64,000 bases of DNA from Posidonia oceanica (lineage: Eukaryota; Streptophyta; Magnoliopsida; Alismatales; Posidoniaceae). Position numbers and translations under genes: made by a program. The notes under the pieces are model-generated. The model was given only the letters and a program-made list of their open reading frames with translations, had not been told where the DNA came from and searched no databases. This document shows, one piece after another, positions 1 through 11,103 of the stretch (within the stretch, counting starts at the first letter, position 1; each line of letters starts with the position of its first letter). The DNA lies in NCBI GenBank assembly GCA_037176725.1, contig JAZBRS010000035.1, forward strand, positions 52,090,001 through 52,154,000, given 5' to 3'.

Positions 1-188
1 CATCGGGGAGGAGACATGACTCTCTCTGCATTAGATGGAGGTGGTGCAACTTAGTTTGAAATTCATCCTGTTCTAGTGATGGGTCCTTGCTATGCCTGAT
101 AGTACTCCCCCTAGGCTTGAGCTGGTCTAATTAGTGATGCTAGCCTTCTTAATAAGGACTGCCCCTGGCTCCTGGCTTGATTATGGTG

Positions 189-896
189 TTATAATGATGA
201 GCTCGGTTGAGCAGGCATTGCATTGTGTAACTGAGTGAATCCTAGTGCAGCACCTCTTCCTGTTATGTCCTGGAGTCCCTGGAAGTCTGGAGTCTCCTCG
301 TCCCAATGGTCATAGTTGAGCCATCCGCCCAGCGGCCATCCGTTGTGTGATCCCAACGGTGGCCCTTCATTGTATGGTTCAAGTAAGGTAGGCATCCAAA
401 TCATCTCGAAGTTTGTTTCATGATCGGCTTGGATTATGATCACTTCCCCTTGGTATTTGAACTTGAGAAGCTGGTGTGTTGGGTACGCGACAGTGCAAAT
501 TTCTGCCAGCCAGGACCTCCCCAAGATTAATGGTTCAGCCAAATCTTGCTCCATTACGATGACAGTGGTAGTATTGGTGAGGGGACCTATAGTAACATCC
601 ATCTGAACAGTCCCAATCGCTTCTCTTTAGCTGTTGTCATAGGATGCACAAGTGAAGCGATGTTTGGAAATCTGTCCTTCTCCAATATCCAGGTAGTCGA
701 GAGTAGTCAGTGAACAGACACTTCGACTGGGCCTAGTGTCAACAAATACTCTGGGAAGCAGGTAGTCATTGATGTCTACAAAGTTGATCAATGGGCGCAG
801 ACGCTCTTCTGGAGCGGGCAATTCTGTATCTCTGAAGACTATATTCCTTTGTTCAAAGCCCGTGACGATTTCCCTGGCTAGCACAAATGGATCCAT
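189..896 (-). pseudogene. Retroviral-type aspartic protease remnant of element B
   Basis: Minus-strand reading frame in two pieces (896-627 and 602-189) in the same frame, separated by a TAA at 629-627. The N-terminal piece ends in a region with FVDTRPSRSVCSLTTLDYL, which aligns with the usual retroelement protease start (DTG[A/S]S followed by LPLSTL); the catalytic D-T is present but G is replaced by R-P. The second piece contains LILGRSWL, the usual ILGRxWL motif of the protease C-terminal half. It would process Gag-Pol. The protein is inactive as encoded: altered active site and an internal stop. Downstream (lower coordinates) pol is outside the window. Confidence 0.75.
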
Positions 897-1160
897 ATTG
901 TCAGAGTTGTCAGATCCTTGTTGTTGTTCGCCTACAGGGAGGAAGTTGAAGTGATTAAGAAGAGTGAGATCATTCGCGGATTCTTCCTCATCCTATGGGC
1001 CTTCCCATGTGTCATCATCCTGAGTCTCCCATCCTAGAGTATCTTCCTTGGACCATACTTCTTGGGTTGGCGTTGTTAGTGCACCAGGGACTTGGTCTTC
1101 TTCGGCTAGTGGGCTTTGGTTTGGATCTACTTGTATATGTTGAATAGTTACCAGTTCAGA

Positions 1161-2690
1161 TCAAACGACTAATAGGACGCCTTCAGTTTCCACATGAGCC
1201 ACCGGATGATTGGGCATGGGATTCTGGTGTATCTGCATCTTATGCTGCTCTGCCCGAAGTGCCTTCAATCCATCTCCAAGGGCTGGCCACATGATCTCCC
1301 CTTTGTCATTCAGATCATAGATTTTGTCCTTTACCACAAAGCATTCCTCAAGAGTATGTTCATTCTTTTGATGATATGGGCAATACTTGGACATATCTGT
1401 GTTGGGGGTGTTTGGCTTGCGGATCGGAAGCTGTAGATCCCCACTTTCGACAAGCATCCTGAACACGTCATGGAGTGCCTCAGGAAGCGGCAGGTAGCTT
1501 TGCCTTTTGGGCCCTTGGTAGCTCCATGGTGGAGGGACATTATTATAACTCCTTTGCCCTTGTGGTGGTCCCTTATATTGGTTGTCTGGTTGTCCCTATT
1601 GAGCATACATGGAGTAACTAGGAGGCTGCCGTTGGTGGTACTACTGGGGTTGCTGTTGAAACTGCTGGGGCGGCTGGACTCGGCATGCCCCCTACTTGTA
1701 CTGCTCCTGCTGATACTGGGCCGGCTGCCCCTGGTATTGAATTGGTTGACCTTGGCACTACTCTGGCTGCCCTTGGTATTGAATTTATTGTGGGGACGGG
1801 TGTTGCTGATTTTTTTGCCCTTTTTGGCTTTGCTATGTTGAAACTTGTGCCATGCTTCCACTGATGCCTTCTATTGTGTGCTCGGTAGCTTTCTTCTTAC
1901 CCCTCCCTTCAAGCTCTAGACATGGCAGATCATCTTTATTATGGAGAACCCTCACAGCACGTTCATACAACTGAGGATATGTGTGAAAATCACCGACGAG
2001 TAATCTGGCCCTGAGTGCCCCCGTAGTGTATTTGGCTATGATTTCAACGGCTTGGCTCTCAAGAATGTAGCATTAGATCGGGCGGCCATATCCCTCCATC
2101 TGCTAGCAAAGGTGACAAAGTCTTCATTGGTCCTCATCCTTTCCACAATGAGATCCCCAATAGTCGGCTTGTGTGGTACCCGGTGGCTATATTGGTTCAT
2201 AAATTTTTCTTCCATTGTTTTGAAGTCCCAGAGATCGTAGGCCATGAGGGTGTCAAACCACTTTAGCGCCTCTCCTTCAAGTGTTTTAAAGAAGAGGTAA
2301 ACAATGAGCCCATGGTCATAGTGGTAAGGCAGAGTATCCATAGTGAAGGTGCTAGATGATTCCTTGGATCTTCTATCCCATTGTACTTCCTCATCTTTGG
2401 CATCTTAAATCACGGTAGGAGGGTGAAATGGGTGAACTTGGAAATGTCGAAGCCCACTAGGGCATTTGATGTAACCCCCGCTTCAGCAAGTGTTTCCGAG
2501 ATCATTCTTTTGATATCCGGTCCCGGGATATTTTGTTGCCCCTGGCTCTGGCACCCTTGAACCTAATGGAATGGATGTGGTTGCAAAGGGAAGGGTGAGG
2601 CTTGAGCTGAAGTATAATATGGTTGTATGACTAGCAATGATGGCTGTGGTTGGGTTGCCCCTAGGTAATGATGTGAAGGGTAGCTAGGTG
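1161..2690 (-). pseudogene. Gag central and C-terminal region of element B
   Basis: Structural capsid-like Gag. A Q/P-rich segment (2,690-2,500) leads to the capsid core (YNGIEDPRNHLA, then KTLEGEALKWFDTL and FASRWRDMAARSNAT) at about 2,390-2,060, then a long glutamine-rich linker (1,850-1,500), then a zinc-knuckle-like motif CPYHQKNEHTLEEC near 1,370. At least two one-base frameshifts occur (near 2,340 and near 2,060) and several in-frame TAG/TAA codons fall in the Q-rich linker where CAG/CAA is expected. The frame 1,861-1,331 without stops is an out-of-frame reading of the same linker. The N-terminus continues at 35,146-35,737. Confidence 0.8.
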
Positions 2691-2691
2691 G

Positions 2692-2696
2692 GGATG
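2692..2696. other. Target-site duplication GGATG (left copy)
   Basis: GGATG at 2,692-2,696 immediately precedes the 5' LTR starting TGATTAAC; the same GGATG follows the 3' LTR at 35,141-35,145. This is the 5-bp duplication expected of Ty3/Gypsy integration and proves that the element between is one insertion into element B's gag. Confidence 0.93.
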
Positions 2697-4040
2697 TGAT
2701 TAACTCATAATTCATACATATTTTATTCTCCATATTTATTGATTAATGTACATAAATAATGCTACTCGAGGTGTTTTGTGTAAATTTTGCAGGAACCTGA
2801 GGACCTGAAAAGAATTGAGAAAAAGAAGGAAGAGAAAAGAATAAAAGATAAAAAGGAATTCAAATCCAATCAAGGACATTTTAAAGGAGAAGAGAAAAGA
2901 ATTTTCTAGATACGTAGAGAGGTCAAATACACATTTTCCATTTGTGTAAATACTAAGAAAAAGATAAGCTAATAGATTAACTAAGTTGGAGATCATTCGG
3001 GATGACGTGGACGCCTCCCAGGCACCCGAATGCGCATCCGGAGCCTTCCAACCCCCCGATCAAGATAATGCTAACTCAGTCTTTGGCTGTCACATTTATC
3101 ACTTGGAAATATCTTGTATTTGAAACCTAATTTTTATCTTTTGTACTCGGATTTGTCTCCGAGATAATGAAGTCTCTGTAAGCCTATAAAAGGACCCCTT
3201 GTATAGATCTAGATCATCTACCATCTTCTAGGCTTAGACTTTCTTCCTCTTTTATTGTAGAGATCTTCAAGTGTCCCTATTTTGTAATCTCAAGTTCTAT
3301 CAATAAAGTATTATTTTTCTTCAATTATGTCCCTTATTTCATTCCCTTTAGTTAAGTTTTTATTTTCTGTCATCTTCATGAGTAGCTAAATCTCTTTTTA
3401 CATCTAGGGTTCTTGAAGTTAGATCTAGGATATGATTGCAATATTTAGTCTCATCTTGTTTTCTATGCTTCATGATTATTGTCTCTTTTTTATTATCTAC
3501 TGTTGCAATTATATTTTGATAGATCATTGTTAATCACGTATTCTCATGGTCTATACTTAATGATTTTTGCATAGAAATAAGAAATGTTTCATACATCTTA
3601 TTACCTTGGTATATTATGCTAACATGCATCTTGATAGATCATCATAGAATCATGCTTCTTTATGATTTATTCTTGCTATTGGTATGTTAGACCTTGAGAT
3701 TGCATAGTAGGTGTTTCATCTTCATGCATTATTCTTGTTTAATAATAACCCTTGATAGTTAGAACTTGTTGTAAAAGATGAGATGAACTAGATATTTGCA
3801 TAATCCACTATGATCTAATAGATAGAAACTCTAGATGTGCTTTTTACTATTGATATTCTTTTTGTGATTTCTTCCTCTTAATTAGTTTTAGATATAATCC
3901 ATCATCTCCTCTCTTAATTTTCTAATTCGCATCTCACAATCATTGTTTTTAAACCCTTTTTTCTATGGGATCGACTCGTATTTGCCTTTGTACTACATAG
4001 TACACCGTGCATTTGTGGTTAAGTAAAATTTTACACATCA
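2697..4040 (+). repeat. 5' LTR of the Athila-type element
   Basis: Begins TGATTAAC and ends TTTACACATCA (TG...CA). Contains a TATA box TATAAAA at 3,185-3,191 and a polyadenylation signal AATAAA at 3,302-3,307, so the transcript start should lie between about 3,215 and 3,240. A short double quasi-palindrome based on GCCTCCCAGGC lies at 3,010-3,056. Matches 33,801-35,140 along its whole length. Confidence 0.95.
3185..3191 (+). promoter_or_regulatory. LTR TATA box (Athila-type)
   Basis: TATAAAA in the context CCTATAAAAGG, conserved at 34,289-34,295 in the 3' LTR. It is the only good TATA box upstream of the AATAAA at 3,302, as expected for the U3/R boundary. Confidence 0.75.
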
Positions 4041-4046
4041 AGCTTT

Positions 4047-4064
4047 TGGCACCGTTGCCGGGGA
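4047..4064 (+). other. Primer-binding site, tRNA-Asp type
   Basis: TGGCACCGTTGCCGGGGA lies six bases after the 5' LTR. It differs by one base (A for G) from the complement of the plant tRNA-Asp 3' end used by Athila-group elements. It primes minus-strand DNA synthesis and fixes the element's orientation. Confidence 0.9.
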
Positions 4065-5210
4065 ATAGGGTTTTATAACATTGATTTATTGTCAGTTATT
4101 TCTTTCTTTTCATTTTTATCTAAAAAGAACATTTACTTCATTATTTTAATCTTATAAAAACATTTAACAAGAAATCAGGAGAATCTAGAAGGCTTTTTCA
4201 AAAAATCACAGGAAGAAGGAGCGCCTCCTAGGTGCTAGTCTGCATTTTCGACGCCTTCTGGGCGCCTAGATAAGTTATTTTCCTTGATTATTTAATTCCT
4301 GTTATTTCTTGTTTTTTCTAGAATCCTGATCTAGGGTTTATATATTGTTTCGATTTCTATTTTTTCTTGATCACTAATTTAAAAATCGATCATAAACTTG
4401 AACACAATTAAAAATATTTCATAATAAGATAGAAACCTGTTTTTTAGGGCATACATCATATAGTTTGCATTTAGAGTAATTTTTATTTCTTGTTTTTTAT
4501 TTTGGTGATTGCTAGAGGAAAAGGTACGTATTCTCCAACTTGATTTCTAGCATTTAAGAGCATATAGTTAGTAGGAAGAACCCCTTGTTTGAGCATATTG
4601 ATTGTGCATTCATATCAAAGTACCTAAGGGCATCACCCATAACACAAGATAAGGTGGGGATTTCATCACCCTTCCTTAGCCCAAAAACAATAATAACAAG
4701 CATAAAGCATTAACCCAAGCTTAAATTAAAATCAAGTAGACATTAACCCTTAGGATTCGAGCTCAATAGGACAAGGGAGCCTAAGAGTGAATCTTATTTA
4801 AATTCTTCTCCTACTTGGTGTCTAGAAAAGTGGTTCACAAGGTTAAACCTTAAAAAGCAAGTGGTTATTTAATTAGGTCCGTTGCTCAAGCACAGGGAAC
4901 CTCCCACTTTCCTCCACTGATCTGGCCATTTAGGTTAGAGAATTTTCATTTGAGAATCTCAAAGGTTAACTTAAAAGTTAGGAGCTGTCTAGTTGTTTTT
5001 AGGTCAACCTTATTTCTAGGGCTTCTTTGAATTGTGTGCTAAACTAGAAATATTATTCTCATCTATCTTTAGACTAGGATTCTCTTTCTTATCTTCTAGA
5101 GTTTCTCATCTTCTAGGACCTTCTTTTCCAATCTGAATCAGTCTTGTGATCCCATTTGGGTCAGAGATTTTTGGAGTTGTTTAGTTAGATTTGAGCCCAA
5201 ACCCATTAAG
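4065..5210 (+). other. Untranslated leader of the Athila-type element
   Basis: About 1.15 kb between the primer-binding site and the gag start, AT-rich and without a convincing coding frame. A GC-rich double quasi-palindrome at 4,221-4,267 (GCGCCTCCTAGGTGC then ACGCCTTCTGGGCGCC) resembles the one in the LTRs at 3,010 and 34,114. Nothing else was recognised. Confidence 0.6.
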
Positions 5211-8018
5211 ATGGATGAAATAATCAATCAACAATCCCTTCAAGATAGATGCTACCCTGTTAGAACAGCCCAACCTTCATGCATTAGAATGATTACAACT
5301 AATGGGAACAATTTTGAGCTTCAGGCCCATTACATTAGCATGTTGCCCAAATATAGTGGAGAAGGGGATGCCTATCTTTTTGTTAGGGAGTTTGAGGAAG
5401 TATGTGCAATGATCAAGTTACAACAGTTATCTGATGATGCCATTAAATTGAGATTCATATCATTTGCACTTAAGGATGGGGCAAAGACGTGGTTATATAG
5501 TCTCCCCATTGATTCAATAAGCACATGGAATGATTTTGTGAAAGTTTTCTTAAAGAAATATTTTCCACATCATAAGACCCAACAATTGAGGAAAGAAATT
5601 AATGGATGTAAGCAAATAGATTCTGAACCATTTTGGAAATACCTAGAGAGGTTTAAGGATCTTCTAGCTCAATGCCCACATCATGGGATCGAAAAGTGGA
5701 GATTGTGTCAAATTATTTACGAAGGGCTAAATTATTCTTCTAGGACATTGTTGGAGTCTATGTGTCAAGGGAATTTCATGGGAAAAAGTGAAGAAGAGGC
5801 TTGGGCATTTTTAGAAGAGATAGCTAAGAAAAAAGTTCAGTGGGAAACCACTAGTGATAATGTTACACCTTCTAAAGGTAAGCACATAGTAGAAACATCT
5901 GTTGCTGATCAAGCAAAAATAGTTGCCTTGGTATGTAGGATTGAAGCCCTTGAGCTTCAAAATAGTGCCCTTGTCAATCAAGTTTCTCAATCCAGCCCTA
6001 TTTGCACTAGATGCCAAGCATCTAATCATCTTGTTGAAGAGTGTCCATTCATGAGCCCAACAATTAATAGACCTGAGCAAGTCAATGTGGCCTTTCAAAA
6101 GCAAAGTCATGATCCATATGCCTCTACCTACAATCCTGGATGGAGGAACCATCCCAATTTTTCATGGACCCAAGGACCACATCAAACTAGTCCCAATCTG
6201 AATCAAACATGTTCTAGTCAACCTAGTCCTTATTACAATCAGTGTCCACAAGTAAATCCACCTTTTCAACCACCAAACTTTGAAAATAAAAAGATCAATT
6301 CTTTAGAAAAGAGTCTAGAGACGCTTCTTAGGGCCACATACAGTTTCATGAGTTCCACAGGTCAAACTCTCACAGCCAATACCCAGGCCATAGCTCATCT
6401 AGAGATGTAGATGGGTCAACTAGTAGCCACTATAGGAGAGAGGGAAAAAGGAAAGTTTCCAAGCCAACTTGAGGTAAACCCAAAGGATCAAAATCCAAAT
6501 CTATCCCAACAAGCCCAGCAGGCTAATATGCTTAATGTTCTCCAGACAGATACAGTAAACTCAGTTATTTCTTTGAGATCTGGAAAACTTGTTAACAACC
6601 ATGTTGTCATACCTGATTTGACTCAGAAGGATCCACCATCTAACTCAAGTCCAAATGATCAATCCATCCCAGGCCAGTCTGAAGAACCCTTGCTTTCTTA
6701 GTCGAGTCGACCTATCCAGCCAAAAGCACCATTTCCAAATAGACTTAGGTCTAAGAAAACGGCTAACATGGATAAGGTTAGATAAATCTTTGAGCAAGCT
6801 AGAGTCAACATTCCACTTCTGGATGTGATCCAACAGGTACCCATGTATGCAAATTATCTAAAAGTCCCGTGTACCCAGAAGAAAACAACCTAGGTGCCAA
6901 ATAAAGCATTTTTCACTGCAAATGTCAGTTCCATCTTGACCAGCCCAATGCCAACAAAGTAGAAGGACCCAAGTTGTCCTATTATTTCTTGTGTTATTGG
7001 AAATTCTGTTATTGATAATGCGCTCCTTGACCTAGGTGCAAGCATCAACCTTATTCCGTACACTATTTACAAGCAATTAGGATTAGGAGAACTCAAGCCT
7101 ACTTCTGTAACAATACAATTAGCACATAGGTCCATCAAAAAGCCTATGGGGATAATAGAAGATGTTCTTGTGAAGGTTGGGGGATTCATATATCCTGTGG
7201 ATTTTATTGTTCTTGAAACTCAACCAGTCTCAAACCCTAAGGGTCAAATACCTATCATTTTGGGTCAACCATTTTTGGCAACATCCAATGCCCTGATCAA
7301 TCGTCGGAATGGTATGTTGAAGCTCACATTTGGGAACATGACGGCAAAACTTAATTTTTTCAGGATAGATAATCAATCCATGCATTCCCTCGAAAATCCC
7401 ACTGTCTTGCATATGGGGCTTGGACCCAAAACTAAGGCTAAGTCGAAATCTAAGAATTCCAATAAGTGTAAAAAGGCCCAAGTAGAGAAGTTTACTGAGA
7501 AGGTCCATGTTGGAATTGAACCTCTTCCTATCCCTCATGAGCCCCCACTCGAACCATCTTTTTCATCTAATGATGAATCCATTGGTTCCATGATCGACAT
7601 TCCACCTCATTATTCGGATCCTATCACTAAATCAACTAATGCTAAGTTGAAATCTAAGAATTCCAATAAGTGTAAAAAGGCCCAAGTAGAGAAGTTTACT
7701 GAGAAGGTCCATGTTGGAATTGAACCTCTGCCTATCCCTCATGAGCCCCCACTTGAACCATCTTTTTCATCTAATGATGAATCCATTGGTTCCACGATCT
7801 ACATTCCACCTCATTATTCGCATCCTATCACTAAATCAACTCATATGCCATATTACATAAACATCCAACCATGGACTCAAAATGCATATGAGGAATATGG
7901 AGCCTTTATAGCCTTATTTACAGAGGAGGATATTTTTGAATTAACTGAAGATGAGCTGAAATGGTTTCTGAAAAAGAGGGAAGAAGTTTGGAAGGCTAGG
8001 CCTCCACCTAAATCATGA
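5211..8018 (+). pseudogene. Gag-protease polyprotein, Athila type
   Basis: One reading frame from ATG 5,211 to TGA 8,016-8,018, interrupted by in-frame stops at 6,408 (TAG), 6,699 (TAG), 6,784 (TAA), 6,893 (TAG) and 6,963 (TAG). Residues 50-230 are the capsid-type Gag domain (LPKYSGEGDAYLFVREFEEV, LKDGAKTWLYSLP, FLKKYFPHHKTQQLRKEI). A degenerate zinc knuckle CTRCQASNHLVEEC follows near 6,003-6,045. The protease core is at about 7,020-7,300: ALLDLGASINLIPYT carries the DLGAS active-site variant common in Athila elements, and ILGQPFLATSNALI follows. The C-terminal 190 codons are a linker with a 204-bp tandem duplication. There is no frameshift, so decay is by point mutation only. Confidence 0.9.
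7437..7844 (+). repeat. 204-bp in-frame tandem duplication
   Basis: Two adjacent copies (7,437-7,640 and 7,641-7,844) of a 68-codon unit beginning AKSKSKNSNKCKKAQVEKF. They differ at only a few positions and are in frame, so the encoded linker is duplicated without a stop. The low divergence suggests a recent event by replication slippage or unequal exchange. Confidence 0.93.
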
Positions 8019-8871
8019 GACTTAAGTTTCTGTAAATATGTATATATATATATTGTGACCAGATCGACGTGGCTAGGGACCCCTGTGGGGCGGTCGGGTC
8101 ACGGCCAACAGTGCATCCGAGAGGGGCTCGACTCAAGGGAAACACCGGAAAACAGGCGAGCGTAGGAAAAGCAAGAGAAAAGACATGGAGTTGCCACCTA
8201 ATCTATTAAAACCGGGAAACTAGGAAAACCGTATGCGAAAACATGCAAAAAGAAAACTTATGTAGATCAAAACATGCAAATCCGACCCAAATGTGTATGA
8301 CACAAGGTCATTGCGGTCCTGAAAAAGGGTAAGGACTCTTGTTACGCACGGAGAAGGTGTTAGGCACCCCCGATACGCCTGACGAAGTCGGTCTTTCTTG
8401 GCCAATCCGCTCTTGTGTGGCTAATGTTGGCATATAATGCCGGTTTATGTTCGCCTGAGGGCGGTATGTGACATGTATTTATAAACCATGCAAAGCTTAG
8501 TAAAACCATGCCAAAATGACTAATTAAAATTGAAATGCCATGATGTGATGATAAACAAGTTAGGGAAGCAAAACCAAGACTAAACGAATTTGGTAAACAA
8601 GAAACGAGGCGAAAAACGAGACCTCTCTCCACTACCTGGTCTCTGTTAAAACCGTGCAGGTAATACGTGAGAACAATCTACACATCCCTTAAGCGCACCA
8701 GACAGTAAGCATTCATCACCCCAAAACGAATGTTGCAAAGGCGTAAAACAAGAAAACCATTATCAAGTTATATGCATGGATGCTAGAGCATGCCCTGGAA
8801 GCGACCAAATGCGGAAATTGATGTTAGAATCAAAGGGGAAGCTTCAAATCAAGATGCAGCAGAGTTAAAGT

Positions 8872-9605
8872 GTTGGACGCATGAATACCCAACGTCTAAC
8901 ATAAGACACTGGAATACTCAACGTCTAACACAGAGAACATAAATTTGAAGAATGTGGATGCACATTTTGGAAAACATTGATTTTAGTGCCATATGAAAGC
9001 TATGGAAAAGTAAATCAAGCCAGATGATCAAGGCAATAACAAACAAAACTCGAAAACAAGGTGTAAGCTTCAGACCTGGAAGCAACTGACCTAACGTGTT
9101 AGACGCTGCTATCCCTGTGTCTTACATAAGACACTGGAAGAACTGTGTCTAACGCAAGAAAACAAATTTCATAAAACATGCAATCCATTCTGGAATCATG
9201 CATCATGGAAATCAGAGAGCACTCGGAAAGGATTAAAAACTTTGCATGCATTCAGAAATTAAGCAAACATTCCAAGAGAAAATGATTTTAAGTGCCAATA
9301 TTTGAAAATAATGTCCTGGGGTGTAAGACGCAGAGGATCTTGCGTCTTACACAAGACACATAAGACTCCGCGCCTTATGCCCTGGGAGTCTGTTTTTTAA
9401 GAAAATGGGTGAAGAATCCCAAGCAATATTAGCATATGATTTAAATAGGATATTCAAGAGTTCGTGAGAATGCATGCATCATATTAATCCACAAGAAACA
9501 TCCAAATCATATTTGCAAAAGAAAGTTTGTTAAAAGGCAAATAGGGGCGTAAGACGCTAGGAAAGGTGCGTCTTATGTAAGGCACGCCAGTTCCAGCATC
9601 TTACA
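8872..9605. repeat. Four paired-hairpin modules, GTAAGACGC type
   Basis: Modules of about 60 bases at 8,872-8,932, 9,107-9,165, 9,323-9,380 and 9,546-9,605. Each has two quasi-palindromes of about 28 bases. The clearest is 9,323-9,350: a perfect 10-bp stem GTAAGACGCA/TGCGTCTTAC with an 8-base loop. The first module has stem GTTGGACGC, the form seen in elements C and D. Confidence 0.85.
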
Positions 9606-10083
9606 GCTCAGGAAGCTTCAAAGCATGATCAAGCATCCAGATTGATTCAAAATGGAAAATTAACTACCTAATAAGCAAGAGCATGCAAAGACGAGCAAAA
9701 CCATGCAATCGGTGCAAGAAATGGGTGTGTGGATTGTTTCACCCATCCTCCCCCTCTTGCCGCCGGAGTTCATTGAATTTCCGGCCATCAGGGAAGCCGG
9801 AGACCCACGAAGCTCGGCTGTGAAGCTTCACGAGGGTGAGGGAGGAGTGAGGGACACAATGCAGAGGAGAGGAAACGGTCACTGCCCCTTCCCACCTCCG
9901 CTCGACGTTCATCAGCGGTTGCACGCGTCACCGGCCGTTGAGACGGCCGGGAGCACGAGGAGTGGCACAGGCATGCCAAGCAGAGGGGGAAGAGGGTTGG
10001 GAAGGTTCCCGTGACCACAGGCAAGCCATGGCGGCCGAGATGGTGGCTGCCGAAGCGCCCATGGCATCAAAATGCAAGGTGGA

Positions 10084-10445
10084 GACAAAACTAACGAGTT
10101 TGTCAACCGAGTAGTTAGGGTTACCAGCCTGAATGCAATGAGATGGACGAAAGGGCTCACCGTGCGATGTGCAATGCCGGTGGGGAATGCAATGGGATAA
10201 TGCAAATGCAAGGTGATAGGTTAACGAACCTATCGTCGAATGGTTAGGGATATCAGCCCGATGAGATGAGGGGGCGGTACCATAGGGTAGCAAAAAAGAT
10301 ACCCCTGGTATCAGGATGATACCAGGGGACAGCCGAAGCGGCCCTGGCATCGAGATGCAAGGATGGATGGATGGATGATAAGTTGACGGACTTATCACCG
10401 AATAGTTAGGGATATCGGCCCGGATGATAAGTTGACGGACTTATC
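10084..10445. repeat. Hairpin array with (A/G)ACG loops
   Basis: Four short hairpins with changed stems but a constant core loop: 10,084-10,104 (GACAAAACT/AGTTTGTC), 10,215-10,234 (GATAGGTT-AACG-AACCTATC, perfect), 10,377-10,396 and 10,426-10,445 (GATAAGT/ACTTATC). Each is followed by a second weaker hairpin around GTTAGGG. A separate perfect 11-bp stem lies at 10,302-10,328 (CCCCTGGTATC/GATACCAGGGG). Two more members are at 13,570 and 13,681. Confidence 0.85.
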
Positions 10446-10500
10446 GCCGAGCAGTTAGGGCTGCCAACCCGATGCAAGGAATGTAGAAAGAAAGCAAGAA

Positions 10501-11103
10501 CCAATCGTGATAGGCGTGCAATGGTCTCAGCGCGGGCATGCTTCGTGGCGTCATAATGCGACAAACGAGGTATACGCCGGTCATCATGGACCTACCCAAC
10601 GCGGTGGGTGGCAAAACTTTGAAAAGCGCAGAGCCTCTAAGGGAGGCAGGCAAAAAAAAATGCTCATTCTTAACTCCGGTTTTCAAAAACAGGGAGAAGG
10701 AAAGATAAAGATATATTATAGCATGCATGTTTTGGTGGCTTTAGACTCAAAGTGGCTATACCATGAGGGTGCTTCTGCAATTCCTGACTCAGGAGATCTT
10801 GATCCTCGAGCAACGCCATGCTGAGTTGTGGTCGGTGGCTCTCATTCTCACTCTTGGCCTAGGATGAGGCCTTAACTTTGCAGAGTATAGCCTTTGGCTG
10901 CAGTGGTAGCAGAAGCGTTGGATGTAGCTTCACAACCTCCATCTCAGTTCCTCGAGGACCGACTACCGCTTTTGACGCTCATAGAATGATATTTCTTTTC
11001 CCCTCGTGAGTGACTGGAGTTGCATCTAGCCTGGAGGTAAGGTTGTCTGCACAGGGGAGCTGCGCTCGGAGGGTGGGGCCAGGTCCTCCTGATAAGGTGT
11101 CTC
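10501..11103. other. Unassigned interior sequence left of the solo LTR
   Basis: No recognisable protein domain on either strand. It ends with GTCTC, the left target duplication of the solo LTR, and continues at 12,750. It may be interior sequence of element D or E downstream of gag; this is inference from position only. Confidence 0.4.

Larger units (their letters stand above)
1..2696 (-). mobile_element. Ty3/Gypsy Tat-lineage element 'B', gag-protease part
   Basis: Left part of a minus-strand LTR retrotransposon that continues beyond the window edge. Its gag and protease reading frames are broken but recognisable. The same element resumes at 35,141 after a nested insertion: base 2,696 and base 35,141 flank the Athila-type element, and GGATG occurs on both sides as its target duplication. 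Its leader and 5' LTR lie at 35.7-41.6 kb. Assignment to the Tat lineage rests on the gag motif style and the primer-binding site near 39.67 kb; that is inference from family knowledge. Confidence 0.85.
8054..10500 (-). mobile_element. LTR-like segment 'E' (diverged relative of LTR D)
   Basis: Starts TGTGACC directly after a (TA)n stretch of the Athila element. It shows the same order of landmarks as the LTR at 17,433-20,702: a GTTAGGCACCCCC/AAGTCGGTCTTTCT block (8,357-8,400 versus 17,775-17,815), several hairpin modules, then a GC-rich stretch around 9,720-10,080. By eye it is too diverged from that LTR to be its partner. On the minus strand this is the LTR 3' end. The right boundary and a target duplication could not be found, so whether it is a solo or truncated LTR is open. 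Confidence 0.55.

Noticed and set aside
1470..1841. 123-codon leucine-rich plus-strand frame, membrane-protein-like
   Set aside because: Antisense of the glutamine-rich gag linker; CAG/CAA read backwards gives leucine codons.
2736..2996. Minus-strand frame of 86 codons, repeated at 33,840-34,100
   Set aside because: Its conservation is explained by the two LTR copies; on the antisense strand, hydrophobic from AAG-rich sequence.
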